From positions 4,092,001 to 4,156,000 of the forward strand of contig CP099650.1 of assembly GCA_024123915.1 (NCBI GenBank): a DNA stretch of 64,000 bases, in the 5' to 3' direction. This document shows positions 41,574 to 50,523 of the stretch, one piece after another. Under the pieces are notes generated by a model that was not told where the DNA came from, searched no databases, and was given only the letters and a program-made list of their open reading frames with translations. Numbering within the stretch: the first letter of the stretch is position 1; each line of letters begins with the position of its first letter. This DNA is from Oxalobacteraceae bacterium OTU3CAMAD1. GTDB taxonomy: Bacteria > Pseudomonadota > Gammaproteobacteria > Burkholderiales > Burkholderiaceae_D. The position numbers and the translations under genes were made by a program.

Positions 41574-41849
41574 ATGACACACTACGCAATCGTTGAGACG
41601 GCAACCGGCAAGATCGTCCGGCTGCATTCCCACTACGTGTTCGGCAACGAGCAGCCCGTGACGTGCTCGGACGAGGAGCTGCGCGCGGCCATTGTCGAGC
41701 TGGGCGACCCGGCCAGGTACGAGATCCACACCGCGCCGGCGGACTTCGACCCCGGCAACCGCGAGAAAACGCTGGTGTTCGATCCGGCGATCAAGCATCT
41801 GCAGGTGGCCGCCCGCGCACCGCGCCGTTCCGGCAAAGGGGAAATCTGA
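41574..41849 (+). CDS. Small hypothetical protein between the protease and its paralogous domain
   Basis: A 91-residue protein, MTHYAIVETATGKIVRLHSHYV at its start, with mixed beta/alpha character and no signal peptide. The ATG has a near-perfect AAGGAGGT ribosome site and begins 13 bases after the protease stop. Its own stop overlaps the next start by one base (TGATG). The family is not one I recognise. Tight coupling to the protease and to the free-standing copy of the protease's C-terminal domain makes a common function likely, for example as a chaperone, inhibitor or adaptor, but nothing in the sequence proves this. Confidence 0.75.
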   Translation: MTHYAIVETATGKIVRLHSHYVFGNEQPVTCSDEELRAAIVELGDPARYEIHTAPADFDPGNREKTLVFDPAIKHLQVAARAPRRSGKGEI

Positions 41850-42199
41850 TGGACGCCTTCCGAGTCAACCTGTGGAATTTCGGCACCGGCGCCACGACGG
41901 CCACCGTCAATTTCGAGCGGGCGCGCTCCTTCCTGGCGTGGGGCAGCATCACGTTTACGGACGCGCTCACCGATTACGACCGCGACAACGCCCAGGCGAT
42001 CGAGGTGTACCGCATCGACGGCATCGATCCGGGCGTGGTCGGCACCGGCGGCGACCACCTGGGCGCGCCAGGGACGGATGCCAACCTGCGCCCGGGCGCC
42101 CGGGTCGGCTTCGGGCGCAGCGTCACGTTCCGGCTGCGCAGCATGCACGTGAGCGACCTGGAGAGCTACGGCGTCGGTTGCGTGGTCACGCTGGACTAG
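41849..42199 (+). CDS. Free-standing copy of the protease C-terminal domain
   Basis: A 116-residue protein that aligns along its whole length with residues about 290-401 of the metalloprotease. Shared blocks include VNLWxF, FLAxGxxTFxDALTDxDRDNAxAI, GGDHLG and YGVGCVxxLD; more than half of aligned positions are identical by eye. It has no signal peptide. The start overlaps the preceding stop, so it is translated with the small protein. The domain is unknown to me. It may bind the same partner as the protease C-terminus, form mixed oligomers, or act as a decoy. A 91-base gap then leads to the GGDEF-EAL gene. Confidence 0.85.
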   Translation: MDAFRVNLWNFGTGATTATVNFERARSFLAWGSITFTDALTDYDRDNAQAIEVYRIDGIDPGVVGTGGDHLGAPGTDANLRPGARVGFGRSVTFRLRSMHVSDLESYGVGCVVTLD

Positions 42200-42290
42200 G
42201 TGTGGTAAAAGGCGGTGGGACGATCGTCTTGTGACGCGCTAACCCGGCCCCGGCATTGATTAATCGTCCATGCTGAGGCATATTGCTTGA

Positions 42291-44597
42291 ATGAACGTAT
42301 CGCCCCACACCTTTATCCTGTTCTCGCTCGGCACCGATCTGATCCTGTGCGCGGTGCTGGTGTTCCTGTGGTGGCGGCACAGCGACGAAAAGCACGCGAT
42401 CGCCTGGGCGGCGGGCCAGTTGGCGATGACCGCCGGCAGCCTTTTTTGGTACTTGGGACCGCCGGACTGGCCACGGCACGCGTTGGCGGCCATCACGCTC
42501 ACCGTCAGCGTGGCCGGATTCTGGGCCGGCACCGAATTTTTCCTTGGTAATCTCAAACGCCGCCATGTGCGTATCGCCGCGTTGTCGTTCGTGCTGTTCG
42601 GCTGCGCCGTCTATGCGGCATGGACCACGTTGGGGGGACCGGTCGAGACCATCACCGCCTTCACTTATGGCCTGACCTTCCTCTGGGTCGGCTGGCGTCT
42701 CGCGGGAAAGCGTAACCAGTACCGCTTGCTTGGCCTGATACTGGTGGCGCGTGGCATGTTCAACTTTGCAAACGGCATGAACCTGGTGCCGGCCGTGTTC
42801 GAGGTCTGGTTCGCCTGGTCGTTCCTGATCAAGGCGAGCTCGATGTTGTGCCTGATCCACGCGGTGCAAGAAAAGATACAGAAGCGCTACACCCACGCGA
42901 TCGACAGCCTGAGCAAGGGATTCCTGATGTACGACCGCGACGGCCGTATCCGCTCCGCCAACGAGAGCAGCGCCCGCTTGCTCGGCGCGCCCAGTGTCAA
43001 GCAGCTGCTCGGCACCCATGTGGCCGATTGGATGCCGGCCATCAGCCGCCAGAAAGTTGCCGAGCACTTCCAGCGGTTCGCCGCCGCCACGCGCTATCCC
43101 CATGTCGAAACGGCGGTCATCGACGGCGGCGGCGGGCGCGAGCTGCCACTCGAATTGCTCGCTTCGCCGCACTACGAGCGCGGCCAGCTGCATTGCATGA
43201 TGCTGGTAATGGATATCACCGAGCGCAAGAAGAACGACGACCTGTTGCAGCGCGCCGCCAACTACGACAGCGTCACCGGCTTGTTGAACCGGCACGGCCT
43301 GTCGGGGCGGCTGGCCGCCGCGCTGACGCAGGCAGGCGCGAGCGGCCAAGCCTGCGCTGTGCTGTTCATCGATATCGACAAGTTCAAGCGCGTCAACGAT
43401 TGCTTCGGCCATGCGGCCGGCGACCAGTTGCTGACCCAGATGGCGCAGCTGCTGCGCGCTGTGGTGCGCGAGGGCGACGTGCTGGCCCGCTTCGGCGGCG
43501 ACGAGTTCATCGTGGTGTTGCAGGGACTGCCGCAGGCCGATGTCGACGGTGCGGCGGCGGCATGCGGCCAGCAGATCCTGCGGGCGCTGGGCTGCGGCTT
43601 CCAGCTGTCGCCGCAGTTGATCACCGTCTCGGCCAGCATCGGTGTGGCGTGTTTCCCGCGCGACGGCGACGACGCCGACACGCTGACCCGCAACGCCGAC
43701 ATCGCCATGCACGACGTCAAGAACACCGGCAGGGGCGAGCTGCGCTTCTTCGACCCGGCCATGAGCGCGTACGCGCGCGACGCGCTAGTGATCGACGGCG
43801 CGCTGCGCGGGGCGATCCAGGCAGGCGAGCTCATCCTTGCGTATCAACCGATCATCAGCGCCGCCAGCGGTCGCATGGACAAGGTCGAGGCGCTGCTGCG
43901 CTGGCATAGCGCCTCGCTGGGCACGGTCGGCCCGGACCGTTTCATTCCGGTTGCCGAGGATAGCGGCCTGATCATTGAACTGGGCGCCTGGGTGCTCGAC
44001 GAGGCCTGCCGCCAATTGGCGGACTGGCGCGACAGCCTGCCGGAGCTCGTGGTCAGCATCAACGTGTCCGCGCGGCAGCTGCTCGACCCGGCGTTCATCG
44101 GGCTGGTGGAACGGGCGTTGGCGGACAACGGCCTGGCGCCCGGGCGGCTCGAGCTCGAGCTGACCGAGCGTGTGCTCATCAGCGATGGCGCGCAGGTGCG
44201 GGGGGCGCTGGGCCGGTTGCGCGAGCTCGGCGTCAGCATCTCGCTCGACGACTTCGGCACGGGGTACTCGTCGCTCAGTTACTTGACCCAATTCCGGATC
44301 GACACGCTCAAGATCGACCGCGCCTTCGTCACCGACATGGTGGACAGCCCGCGCAGCAACGCGCTGGTGGCGACCATCATCGCCATGGGCCACAGCCTCG
44401 GCCTGCAACTGGTGGCGGAGGGCGTGGAAACGGCCGGCCAGGCGCGCGCGCTCGAGGCCATGGGATGTCATTACTTGCAGGGATACCACATCTCGCGGCC
44501 GGTCGGCGCGGCTGCGATGCTGCAGTTTGCCGCCCGGTCCGACGCTGCAGTCGAGTCCGAGCCGCCGCCGACCGTTCTCCCGACCGTTCTCCTTTAA
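42291..44597 (+). CDS. Membrane-anchored PAS-GGDEF-EAL protein (cyclic-di-GMP turnover)
   Basis: A 768-residue inner-membrane signalling protein. Six or seven hydrophobic segments fill residues 8-195, followed by a PAS domain (about 205-320, closing with MDITERKKND), a GGDEF domain with FGGDEF at residues 401-406 and an RxxD inhibitory site five residues earlier (REGD), and an EAL domain with E533-A-L, NVSARQL, ELTERVL, DDFGTGYSSLSYL and VAEGVET. All catalytic residues of both domains seem present, so it could make or break down c-di-GMP. The C-terminus PTVLPTVLL comes from a short DNA duplication (GACCGTTCTCC twice near 44570-44594). It sits between two protease genes but with normal gaps. 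Confidence 0.94.
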   Translation: MNVSPHTFILFSLGTDLILCAVLVFLWWRHSDEKHAIAWAAGQLAMTAGSLFWYLGPPDWPRHALAAITLTVSVAGFWAGTEFFLGNLKRRHVRIAALSFVLFGCAVYAAWTTLGGPVETITAFTYGLTFLWVGWRLAGKRNQYRLLGLILVARGMFNFANGMNLVPAVFEVWFAWSFLIKASSMLCLIHAVQEKIQKRYTHAIDSLSKGFLMYDRDGRIRSANESSARLLGAPSVKQLLGTHVADWMPAISRQKVAEHFQRFAAATRYPHVETAVIDGGGGRELPLELLASPHYERGQLHCMMLVMDITERKKNDDLLQRAANYDSVTGLLNRHGLSGRLAAALTQAGASGQACAVLFIDIDKFKRVNDCFGHAAGDQLLTQMAQLLRAVVREGDVLARFGGDEFIVVLQGLPQADVDGAAAACGQQILRALGCGFQLSPQLITVSASIGVACFPRDGDDADTLTRNADIAMHDVKNTGRGELRFFDPAMSAYARDALVIDGALRGAIQAGELILAYQPIISAASGRMDKVEALLRWHSASLGTVGPDRFIPVAEDSGLIIELGAWVLDEACRQLADWRDSLPELVVSINVSARQLLDPAFIGLVERALADNGLAPGRLELELTERVLISDGAQVRGALGRLRELGVSISLDDFGTGYSSLSYLTQFRIDTLKIDRAFVTDMVDSPRSNALVATIIAMGHSLGLQLVAEGVETAGQARALEAMGCHYLQGYHISRPVGAAAMLQFAARSDAAVESEPPPTVLPTVLL

Positions 44598-44706
44598 CGA
44601 ACCGTACGAGTCTTTGATCTGGTCGAGCACGCGGTCGCGGGCGCGGCCGTCAAATGGGATCGTCGACCGCCCAATTGGACGGCGCACTTCGTCCAAGGAG
44701 AACATC

Positions 44707-47679
44707 ATGAGTCATCGTATCGGTCGCGTCATCCACGACGGCCGCACCGTCACCCAGGCGTCGGGCATCGACCTCGACCCGTCCGACGGGCCACACGGTC
44801 CCGTGCGCTTTGTCATGCTCCATTTCGACAACGCCAATCTTTCCGGCGCGGCGCGCCTGACCGTGCCGTTGGGGTACGGCACCGACGTGTTCACGGCCAG
44901 TTCGGGCAGCACCTTCTGGTCGCGGCCGATCGACGCGGCAACGTTGCCGATACAGATCCGCATCAGCGGCGGCGATGGCAGCGTTCGGTTGCTGGAGTTC
45001 GGCGTTGGCGAACCCGACGTGCCGCCCGGCCACCCGCCGGGCACCGCCGAGGGCAGTTTGACCAACCCGGACGTGTTTCTGCACACCAGTCCCTATGTTG
45101 ATCCGACCTACGAAACCCGGGTGCAGTGCGGCGGCGCCTTTGACTGGCAGAATGCGGCATGCCCCTTGTCTCCCATCGCCGACAGCGTGCGCAGCCGTGT
45201 CGCGGCGGCGACCGGCATCATCGTCGAGGCCCACGGCGACCATCTCACCACCTGTAGCGGCACGCTCATCGCGGCCGATCTGTTCCTCACCGCCAGGCAT
45301 TGCCTGCCCGATCCCAATCGTGCTGACCAGTTGAGCGCTTCGGTCTCGTTCGACTACGCCACGGCATGCGATGGCACCCGGCCGGCCGGGCATGTGACGC
45401 GCTTTTTCAAGGTCACCGAGGACGTCGCGTCGGGCAGCCCGCCGGTCGGCTCGAGCCCGCCGCCCGCCACCGACTGGGTGGTCGTGCGGCTCGACGCCGC
45501 GCCCGGCGCGTTGCCGGCGCCGTTGACGCTGCGGGAGGCCTCGCTGATGCCCAACGAGACCATCTTCACGATGCACCACCCCAATGGCGCGGTGAAGAAG
45601 ACGCAGGCCGGCATATTCAGCGGCGGCTCGGTCACGGGCTTCGATTTCGCCGGCGGCAGTTCGGGATCGGCGCTGTTCGACAGCGCGGGCCAACTCGTCG
45701 GCGGCCCGCTGAGCCGGGGCTCCGGCTGCTTTGCCAGCTTTGCGCCGGCCGCCGCGATCAAAGCGGCGCTGTCGAACCCGCCGGCGCCGCCCGCGCCGAT
45801 CGATGTCATGGTGGTGTTCGACCACTCGGGCAGCATGGCGGCCAGCGCCCCTCCCATCGGGCGCAGCAAGCTGGCCGAAGCCCAGGACGCGGCGTCCCTG
45901 TTCGTGCAGCTGGTGCGCGAAGGGCAGGGCGACCGCATCGGCCTGGTCGGATTCAGCACGCTGGCCGACATTGTGGTGCCGCCGGCGCCGGCCGCCACGG
46001 CCAAACCGGCGTTGGTGGGGCCGCCGCCGTTCACGGGCGGACACATCGGCGCCATTACGGCCGGCGGGGCGACCAGCATCGGCGCCGGCGTCGGCACGGC
46101 CTTGCTCGCGCTGGGCGGCACGGCCAATCAGCGCGCAATCCTGCTGTTGACCGACGGCTTGCAAAACACCGCGCCCATGCTGGAGGAAGTGGAGGGCGCG
46201 CTGGGCAACACCATCGTCAACGTGATCGGCCTCGGATCGGACGCCGATATCGACGGCCCGCTGTTGAGCCGGGTGGCGCACGAGCACGGCGGCCATTTCA
46301 CGCGCGCGACCGACGGCCTGGCGCTGCGCAAGTTCTTCGGCCTGAGCTTCGGCAACATCTTCGAAACGGGCGCCCTCAGCGACCCCGAGTTCGTGCTCAA
46401 GGCCAGCCAGAAGGCGTCGGACCCGCATCACTTCGATGTCTGCGGCGAGCAGCGCATCACGCTCGCGCTGACGTGGGACGACCTGGCGGCGCCGCTGCGC
46501 GCGGCCATCTACACGCCGTCGGGCCAGCTGGTGTCGGAGCGGACCATCGTTCCGGTGCGCGGGCGCAGCTGGGTGTTCTGGCGCATACCGCTGCCGCACG
46601 AGGGCGAGCGCGACGGCCGCTGGACATTCGTGGTCGACCGGGTGCCGACCGGCGGCGAGTTCCCGCCGGAGGCGACCGATGTGCGTTACCAATACATTGT
46701 CATCTGCGCCGGCGGTCCCAAGCTCGTTTCGTTGACGCCCAAGCGGCGCCATTACACGGGCGATACCTTCGATCCCCTCGTGGCGCTGCATTACCCCGAC
46801 CGCACTTTTCCGCCCGCGACGGTGGTCCTGCACATCGAACGGCCCGATATCGCCTTGGGGCAGCTGGCCACGGACGCCGGCCTGCGCCCGCCGGTGGTGG
46901 TCGGCGACACACTCGACGCCTTCCATGCGACGCTGCAGGCCATCGCGCGCGGCGCCGGGGGAACCTTGCCGATTCCGACGTCCAGGTTGCAGGTGCCGCT
47001 GTGCGACGACGGCATGCACGACGACGGCGCCATGGAGCCGGACGGCGTCTACAATCACCCGTTGAGCGACCTGTTCCGCGCCGAGGGCACCTACCAGTTC
47101 CGCGCGGTCGCCACCTTCGGCGAAGGCTGCACCACCACCCGTGAGGCGCACTGGTCCGTGCACGTCGTGCCGGCGATCGACCCCGACCGCACCATCGTCA
47201 CCGTGGTGGCGGGCGGCGACGGCCCCGATGGCCGCGCGGGCACGCTGGTCATCACGCCCATCGACCCATACGGCAATCCGATCGGCCCCGGCCGGGGTGG
47301 CTTGTTCGTGGTGTCGCCGTTGCCGGGTGTTCGAATCATCGGCACGCCGCATGACCGGGGCGACGGCAGCTACGAAGTGGACGTTGTCTGGGACCCGGAG
47401 ATCACGGCGCAGCCCGGTGTCATCGTGCAGCAGCCCGACCGGCCGCCCATCGTTGTATCGCCGGCGCCTGGTGACGGCGAATGCCCGCCGCGCGATTGCC
47501 GCGAGGCCGCCTGTGACCTCCTGGATTGCCTCGGGTTAGAGGGCGTGGACACAAAATCGGTGCGCGTCACGCGCGTTTGCCTCGAAGTCGACGTCCAACC
47601 GCCGCCATGCAAGCCGGACAGTGGTGATGACAAGGCGCGCCAGGCCGGGAAGCCGCGCCGGAAGGGGCCCTGCTGCTAA
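44707..47679 (+). CDS. Trypsin-like serine protease fused to von Willebrand A domain
   Basis: A 990-residue multidomain protein. Residues 1-120 form a beta-rich region. The trypsin-like domain (about 150-355) has CSGTLIAADLFLTARHC with His198, Asp256 in TDWVVVRL and Ser319 in GGSSGSAL, so the triad is complete. A von Willebrand A domain (about 368-545) has a DxSxS metal site at Asp372 (DHSGSM) and LLLTDGLQNTAP. Residues 550-900 look like beta-sandwich domains. The last 80 residues are cysteine-rich (CPPRDCREAACDLLDCLG, ending KGPCC). No signal peptide is present. The ATG has AAGGAGAAC, and the longer upstream frame overlaps the previous gene. Target and export route are unknown. Confidence 0.88.
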   Translation: MSHRIGRVIHDGRTVTQASGIDLDPSDGPHGPVRFVMLHFDNANLSGAARLTVPLGYGTDVFTASSGSTFWSRPIDAATLPIQIRISGGDGSVRLLEFGVGEPDVPPGHPPGTAEGSLTNPDVFLHTSPYVDPTYETRVQCGGAFDWQNAACPLSPIADSVRSRVAAATGIIVEAHGDHLTTCSGTLIAADLFLTARHCLPDPNRADQLSASVSFDYATACDGTRPAGHVTRFFKVTEDVASGSPPVGSSPPPATDWVVVRLDAAPGALPAPLTLREASLMPNETIFTMHHPNGAVKKTQAGIFSGGSVTGFDFAGGSSGSALFDSAGQLVGGPLSRGSGCFASFAPAAAIKAALSNPPAPPAPIDVMVVFDHSGSMAASAPPIGRSKLAEAQDAASLFVQLVREGQGDRIGLVGFSTLADIVVPPAPAATAKPALVGPPPFTGGHIGAITAGGATSIGAGVGTALLALGGTANQRAILLLTDGLQNTAPMLEEVEGALGNTIVNVIGLGSDADIDGPLLSRVAHEHGGHFTRATDGLALRKFFGLSFGNIFETGALSDPEFVLKASQKASDPHHFDVCGEQRITLALTWDDLAAPLRAAIYTPSGQLVSERTIVPVRGRSWVFWRIPLPHEGERDGRWTFVVDRVPTGGEFPPEATDVRYQYIVICAGGPKLVSLTPKRRHYTGDTFDPLVALHYPDRTFPPATVVLHIERPDIALGQLATDAGLRPPVVVGDTLDAFHATLQAIARGAGGTLPIPTSRLQVPLCDDGMHDDGAMEPDGVYNHPLSDLFRAEGTYQFRAVATFGEGCTTTREAHWSVHVVPAIDPDRTIVTVVAGGDGPDGRAGTLVITPIDPYGNPIGPGRGGLFVVSPLPGVRIIGTPHDRGDGSYEVDVVWDPEITAQPGVIVQQPDRPPIVVSPAPGDGECPPRDCREAACDLLDCLGLEGVDTKSVRVTRVCLEVDVQPPPCKPDSGDDKARQAGKPRRKGPCC

Positions 47680-47696
47680 TCGGGCCGGCGGCCACT

Positions 47697-47784
47697 CCGG
47701 GGTCAGGTCCTCCATTGCTACACGAGCTGTGCCCTAAGGCTTGTTAGTGCCGGGCTCGTGTCCGAATGTCGGACCTGACCCCGG
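47697..47784. repeat. Palindromic element overlapping the 3' end of the antiporter gene
   Basis: A perfect 14-base inverted repeat, CCGGGGTCAGGTCC (47697-47710) and GGACCTGACCCCGG (47771-47784), encloses a second one, ACACGAGC (47720-47727) and GCTCGTGT (47754-47761). The whole 88 bases could fold into a long hairpin between two convergent genes. The right half encodes the last about 17 residues of the Kef-type antiporter. Elements with GGGGTCAGGTCC ends are dispersed in related genomes to my recollection. Here it may act as a bidirectional terminator. Confidence 0.75.
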
Positions 47785-49584
47785 CTGTTGGGGTTGGTTT
47801 TCGGCGGTTTTGAAGGCGGCGGCGTCGCCGGCGAACATTTCCTCCAGTTCCAGGCGTCCCTTGCGCGTGAGCGAGACCATCTCGTCCTGATCCTGCTGGT
47901 GCGGGTACACTTCCATCAGCATCTTGAGGTTGTGCGTGCGGAAGGTGCGCGCGGCATGCTCGGCGCGTTCGGCGGCAAAGCCCAGCTGTTGCAGTACCTT
48001 GGCGCCGAGTTGCAGCGACGACTCGAAGGTCTCGCGCTCGATCAGCGTCACGCCACGGTCCAGTAGTTCGTAGTAGTGGGTGACATTGCGCGCCCGCGCC
48101 AGGATCGTCAGCGATGGATAGCGCTCGCGCACGGCGTCGACCAGCGCCAGGCTGTCGTCGACGTTGTCGATCGCGATCACCAGGGTGGTGGCCTTGCCGA
48201 TGCCGGCCGCTTCCAGCAGGTCGATGCGGGTGGCGTCGCCGTAGAACACTTCGTAGCCGAATTTGCGCAGCAATTCGATCTGGTCGGGATCGTGGTCGAG
48301 CACCGTGACGCCGATGCGGTTGGCCGACAACAGGCGGCCGATGATCTGGCCGAAACGGCCGAAGCCGGCGATGATGACAGGGTGCTCGACCGTGATCTTG
48401 TCCGCTTCGCGCTTCTTTTTCGCCGTGCGCAGGCGCGGCGCGGCCAGCTTGTCGTACAGCAGCAGCAACAGCGGCGTGGCCACCATCGATAGCGTTACCA
48501 CCATCACCAGCATGGCCGAGGTCTCCGACGCCAGCACCCTGGCTTCGACGGCCGTGCCGAACACCACGAAGGCGAATTCGCCGCCCTGCGACATCAGCAG
48601 CGCGAAGAACAGCCGCTGGCCGCGCGGAATGTCGAACCAGAAGGACATGCCGTACAGCAGGCCGCCTTTGAGCAGCAGCAGGCCGCAGGTGAGCCCCGCC
48701 ACCAGCAGCGGATGGGCCAGCAGCACGCCGAAGTCGGCCGACATGCCGACCGCCATGAAGAACAGGCCCAACAGCAGTCCCTTGAACGGCTCCAGGTCGC
48801 TGACCAGCTGGTGGCGGTATTCGGAGTCGGCCAGCAACACGCCGGCGGTGAACGTGCCCAGCGCCAGCGACAGCCCGACCGATTCCATCAGCAGACAGAT
48901 GCCGATCACCAGCAGCAGCGCGAAGGCGGTGAACAACTCGCGCAGGCCGGTGCGGGCGAGAAAACGCATCACCGGGTTGACCAGGCAGCGGCCGAAGGCG
49001 ACCAAGGTCAGCAGCACCGCCACCAGCTTGACGGCGCGCATCCAGCCGCCGCTTTCATGCTCGGCGGCCACGCCGGCCAGCAGCGGCACCAGCGCGATCA
49101 TCGGGATGGCGGCGATATCCTGGAACAGCAAAATGGAAAAGCTCGCCGAGCCGGCGGGGCTCGGCATCAGCTTGCGCTCGCCCAGGGTGGCGAGCACGAT
49201 GGCGGTCGACGACAGCGACATGCCGAGGCCGGCGACCAGGGCGATCTTCCAGTCGACGCCGAACGCCATGGCCGCCGCCGCGAGCGCCGCGCTGACGATG
49301 AGCACCTGCACGCCGCCCCAGCCGAAGATGGGCCGGCGCAGCGACCACAGTTTTTTCGGCTCCAGTTCCAGGCCGATCAGGAACAGCATCAACACCACGC
49401 CAAATTCCGAGACGCTCAGCACGTCCTCCACATTGCCGATCAGCGACAGGCCCCACGGGCCGATGAGGGCGCCGGCGGCCAGATAACCGAGCACCGCGCC
49501 CATGCCGGCCCGCTTGGCCAGCGGCACCAGCACGACGGCCGCCACCAGATAAAACACCATGTGTAAGAGAAAGCCGTGTGCCAT
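47734..49584 (-). CDS. Monovalent cation:proton antiporter-2, Kef type
   Basis: A 616-residue inner-membrane protein. The antiporter part (about residues 1-385) has some 12-13 helices with GYLAAGALIGPWGL, FLIGLELEPKKLW and SLSSTAIVLATLGE. An RCK_N/TrkA-N nucleotide-binding domain follows (about 405-525; VIIAGFGRFGQIIGRLL, VFYGDATRIDLLEAAGI). Kef proteins release potassium in exchange for protons, usually held shut by glutathione and opened by its adducts; no KefF/KefG partner gene is adjacent. The last about 17 residues (GSGPTFGHEPGTNKP) are encoded by a palindromic repeat, so the original C-terminus has probably been replaced. Confidence 0.92.
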   Translation of the reverse strand: MAHGFLLHMVFYLVAAVVLVPLAKRAGMGAVLGYLAAGALIGPWGLSLIGNVEDVLSVSEFGVVLMLFLIGLELEPKKLWSLRRPIFGWGGVQVLIVSAALAAAAMAFGVDWKIALVAGLGMSLSSTAIVLATLGERKLMPSPAGSASFSILLFQDIAAIPMIALVPLLAGVAAEHESGGWMRAVKLVAVLLTLVAFGRCLVNPVMRFLARTGLRELFTAFALLLVIGICLLMESVGLSLALGTFTAGVLLADSEYRHQLVSDLEPFKGLLLGLFFMAVGMSADFGVLLAHPLLVAGLTCGLLLLKGGLLYGMSFWFDIPRGQRLFFALLMSQGGEFAFVVFGTAVEARVLASETSAMLVMVVTLSMVATPLLLLLYDKLAAPRLRTAKKKREADKITVEHPVIIAGFGRFGQIIGRLLSANRIGVTVLDHDPDQIELLRKFGYEVFYGDATRIDLLEAAGIGKATTLVIAIDNVDDSLALVDAVRERYPSLTILARARNVTHYYELLDRGVTLIERETFESSLQLGAKVLQQLGFAAERAEHAARTFRTHNLKMLMEVYPHQQDQDEMVSLTRKGRLELEEMFAGDAAAFKTAENQPQQPGSGPTFGHEPGTNKP

Positions 49585-49780
49585 AAGGGTCCGTTGTGCG
49601 CGCCGCTGCCGGCGCTGATTGTCGAGCTTGCAAGTATCTCATCGGGCGGAGCTTGCCGTCCACCACCGGAATGGAGAGGGTTCGTAAAAAAATACCAAGT
49701 TTCTTGAACTATTTCCAACGTATCGGGAATGTACGGTAGGCAGCCGAGTGGCGCCTCCCACAACGATAAGGATGACAAGA

Positions 49781-50404
49781 ATGAAAACTTTGTTAAAGAA
49801 TACGCTGGCCGTGGCCGCGCTGGCCCTGACGGCCCATGCCCACGCCGTGACCGACGTGTCCGGCGATTTCCTGGCCGGCTACACCGGCAGCCGCGACGCC
49901 GCCTTCGACGTGCTGTCGGCCGACGTCAGCTTCAACGCCGCCACCAATGAGTTCGTGTTCAGCACGACGGCGGCGGGCGCGATCGCCGGCGTCAACGGCG
50001 CCGCCTACGTCTTCGGCCTCAACGCCGGCGGCACGGCCAACGCGCCGTTCACGTCGGTCGGACTGCCGGGCGCGGTCTTTAACCGCACGGTCACCTTGCG
50101 CGCCAACGGCACTGCCGGGGTTGGCGCCACGCCGATCACCGAGCAAATCGTCGGCGACCGCATTTTCACCACCGTGTCGGCATCGCTGCTGCCATCGAAC
50201 GGCCTGGCGTTCAAGGATTACACCTGGACCGTGTGGTCCATCGATACCAACGTCGCCGGGCTCGCCCGTCTGGCCGACTTCGCGCCGGACGCCAACATCA
50301 ACGTCACGGCGGTGCCGGAACCGGCGACCTACGGCATGCTGCTGGCCGGACTGGGAATGCTGGGCATGGTGGCCCGCCGCCGCCGCGCGAGCGCCGAGGG
50401 CTGA
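49781..50404 (+). CDS. PEP-CTERM secreted protein (FxDxF-type)
   Basis: A 207-residue exported protein. A signal peptide (MKTLLKNTLAVAALALTAHAHA) precedes a beta-rich, Ala/Thr/Asn-rich domain (GDFLAGYTGSRDAAFDVLSADVSFN, ending with FAPDANINV). The C-terminus is a PEP-CTERM sorting signal, VPEPATYGMLLAGLGMLGMVARRRR. The ATG at 49781 has AAGGA eight bases upstream; one at 49772 is too close to the ribosome site. In other betaproteobacteria such domains occur in extracellular matrix proteins. It stands alone between the antiporter and the diguanylate cyclase. The 196-base upstream gap shows nothing I can name. Confidence 0.9.
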   Translation: MKTLLKNTLAVAALALTAHAHAVTDVSGDFLAGYTGSRDAAFDVLSADVSFNAATNEFVFSTTAAGAIAGVNGAAYVFGLNAGGTANAPFTSVGLPGAVFNRTVTLRANGTAGVGATPITEQIVGDRIFTTVSASLLPSNGLAFKDYTWTVWSIDTNVAGLARLADFAPDANINVTAVPEPATYGMLLAGLGMLGMVARRRRASAEG

Positions 50405-50523
50405 TCCAGGCGGGTTGCAAAGGCGCGGTGACGCCGGCGGTTGTCGTTTGGCGGGCACTTGCCCGGCGGATTAAGCGGATGTTTGTGTCGTGGCGATCAC
50501 GGATGTGGTACCGTAATTGCTGT

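Noticed and set aside
42200..42290. Terminator or promoter between the protease unit and the GGDEF-EAL gene
   Set aside because: No hairpin with a T-run and no convincing -35/-10 pair was found in these 91 bases.
44650..47352. 900-codon frame opposite the serine-protease/vWA gene
   Set aside because: It is antisense to clear catalytic motifs and of shadow composition.
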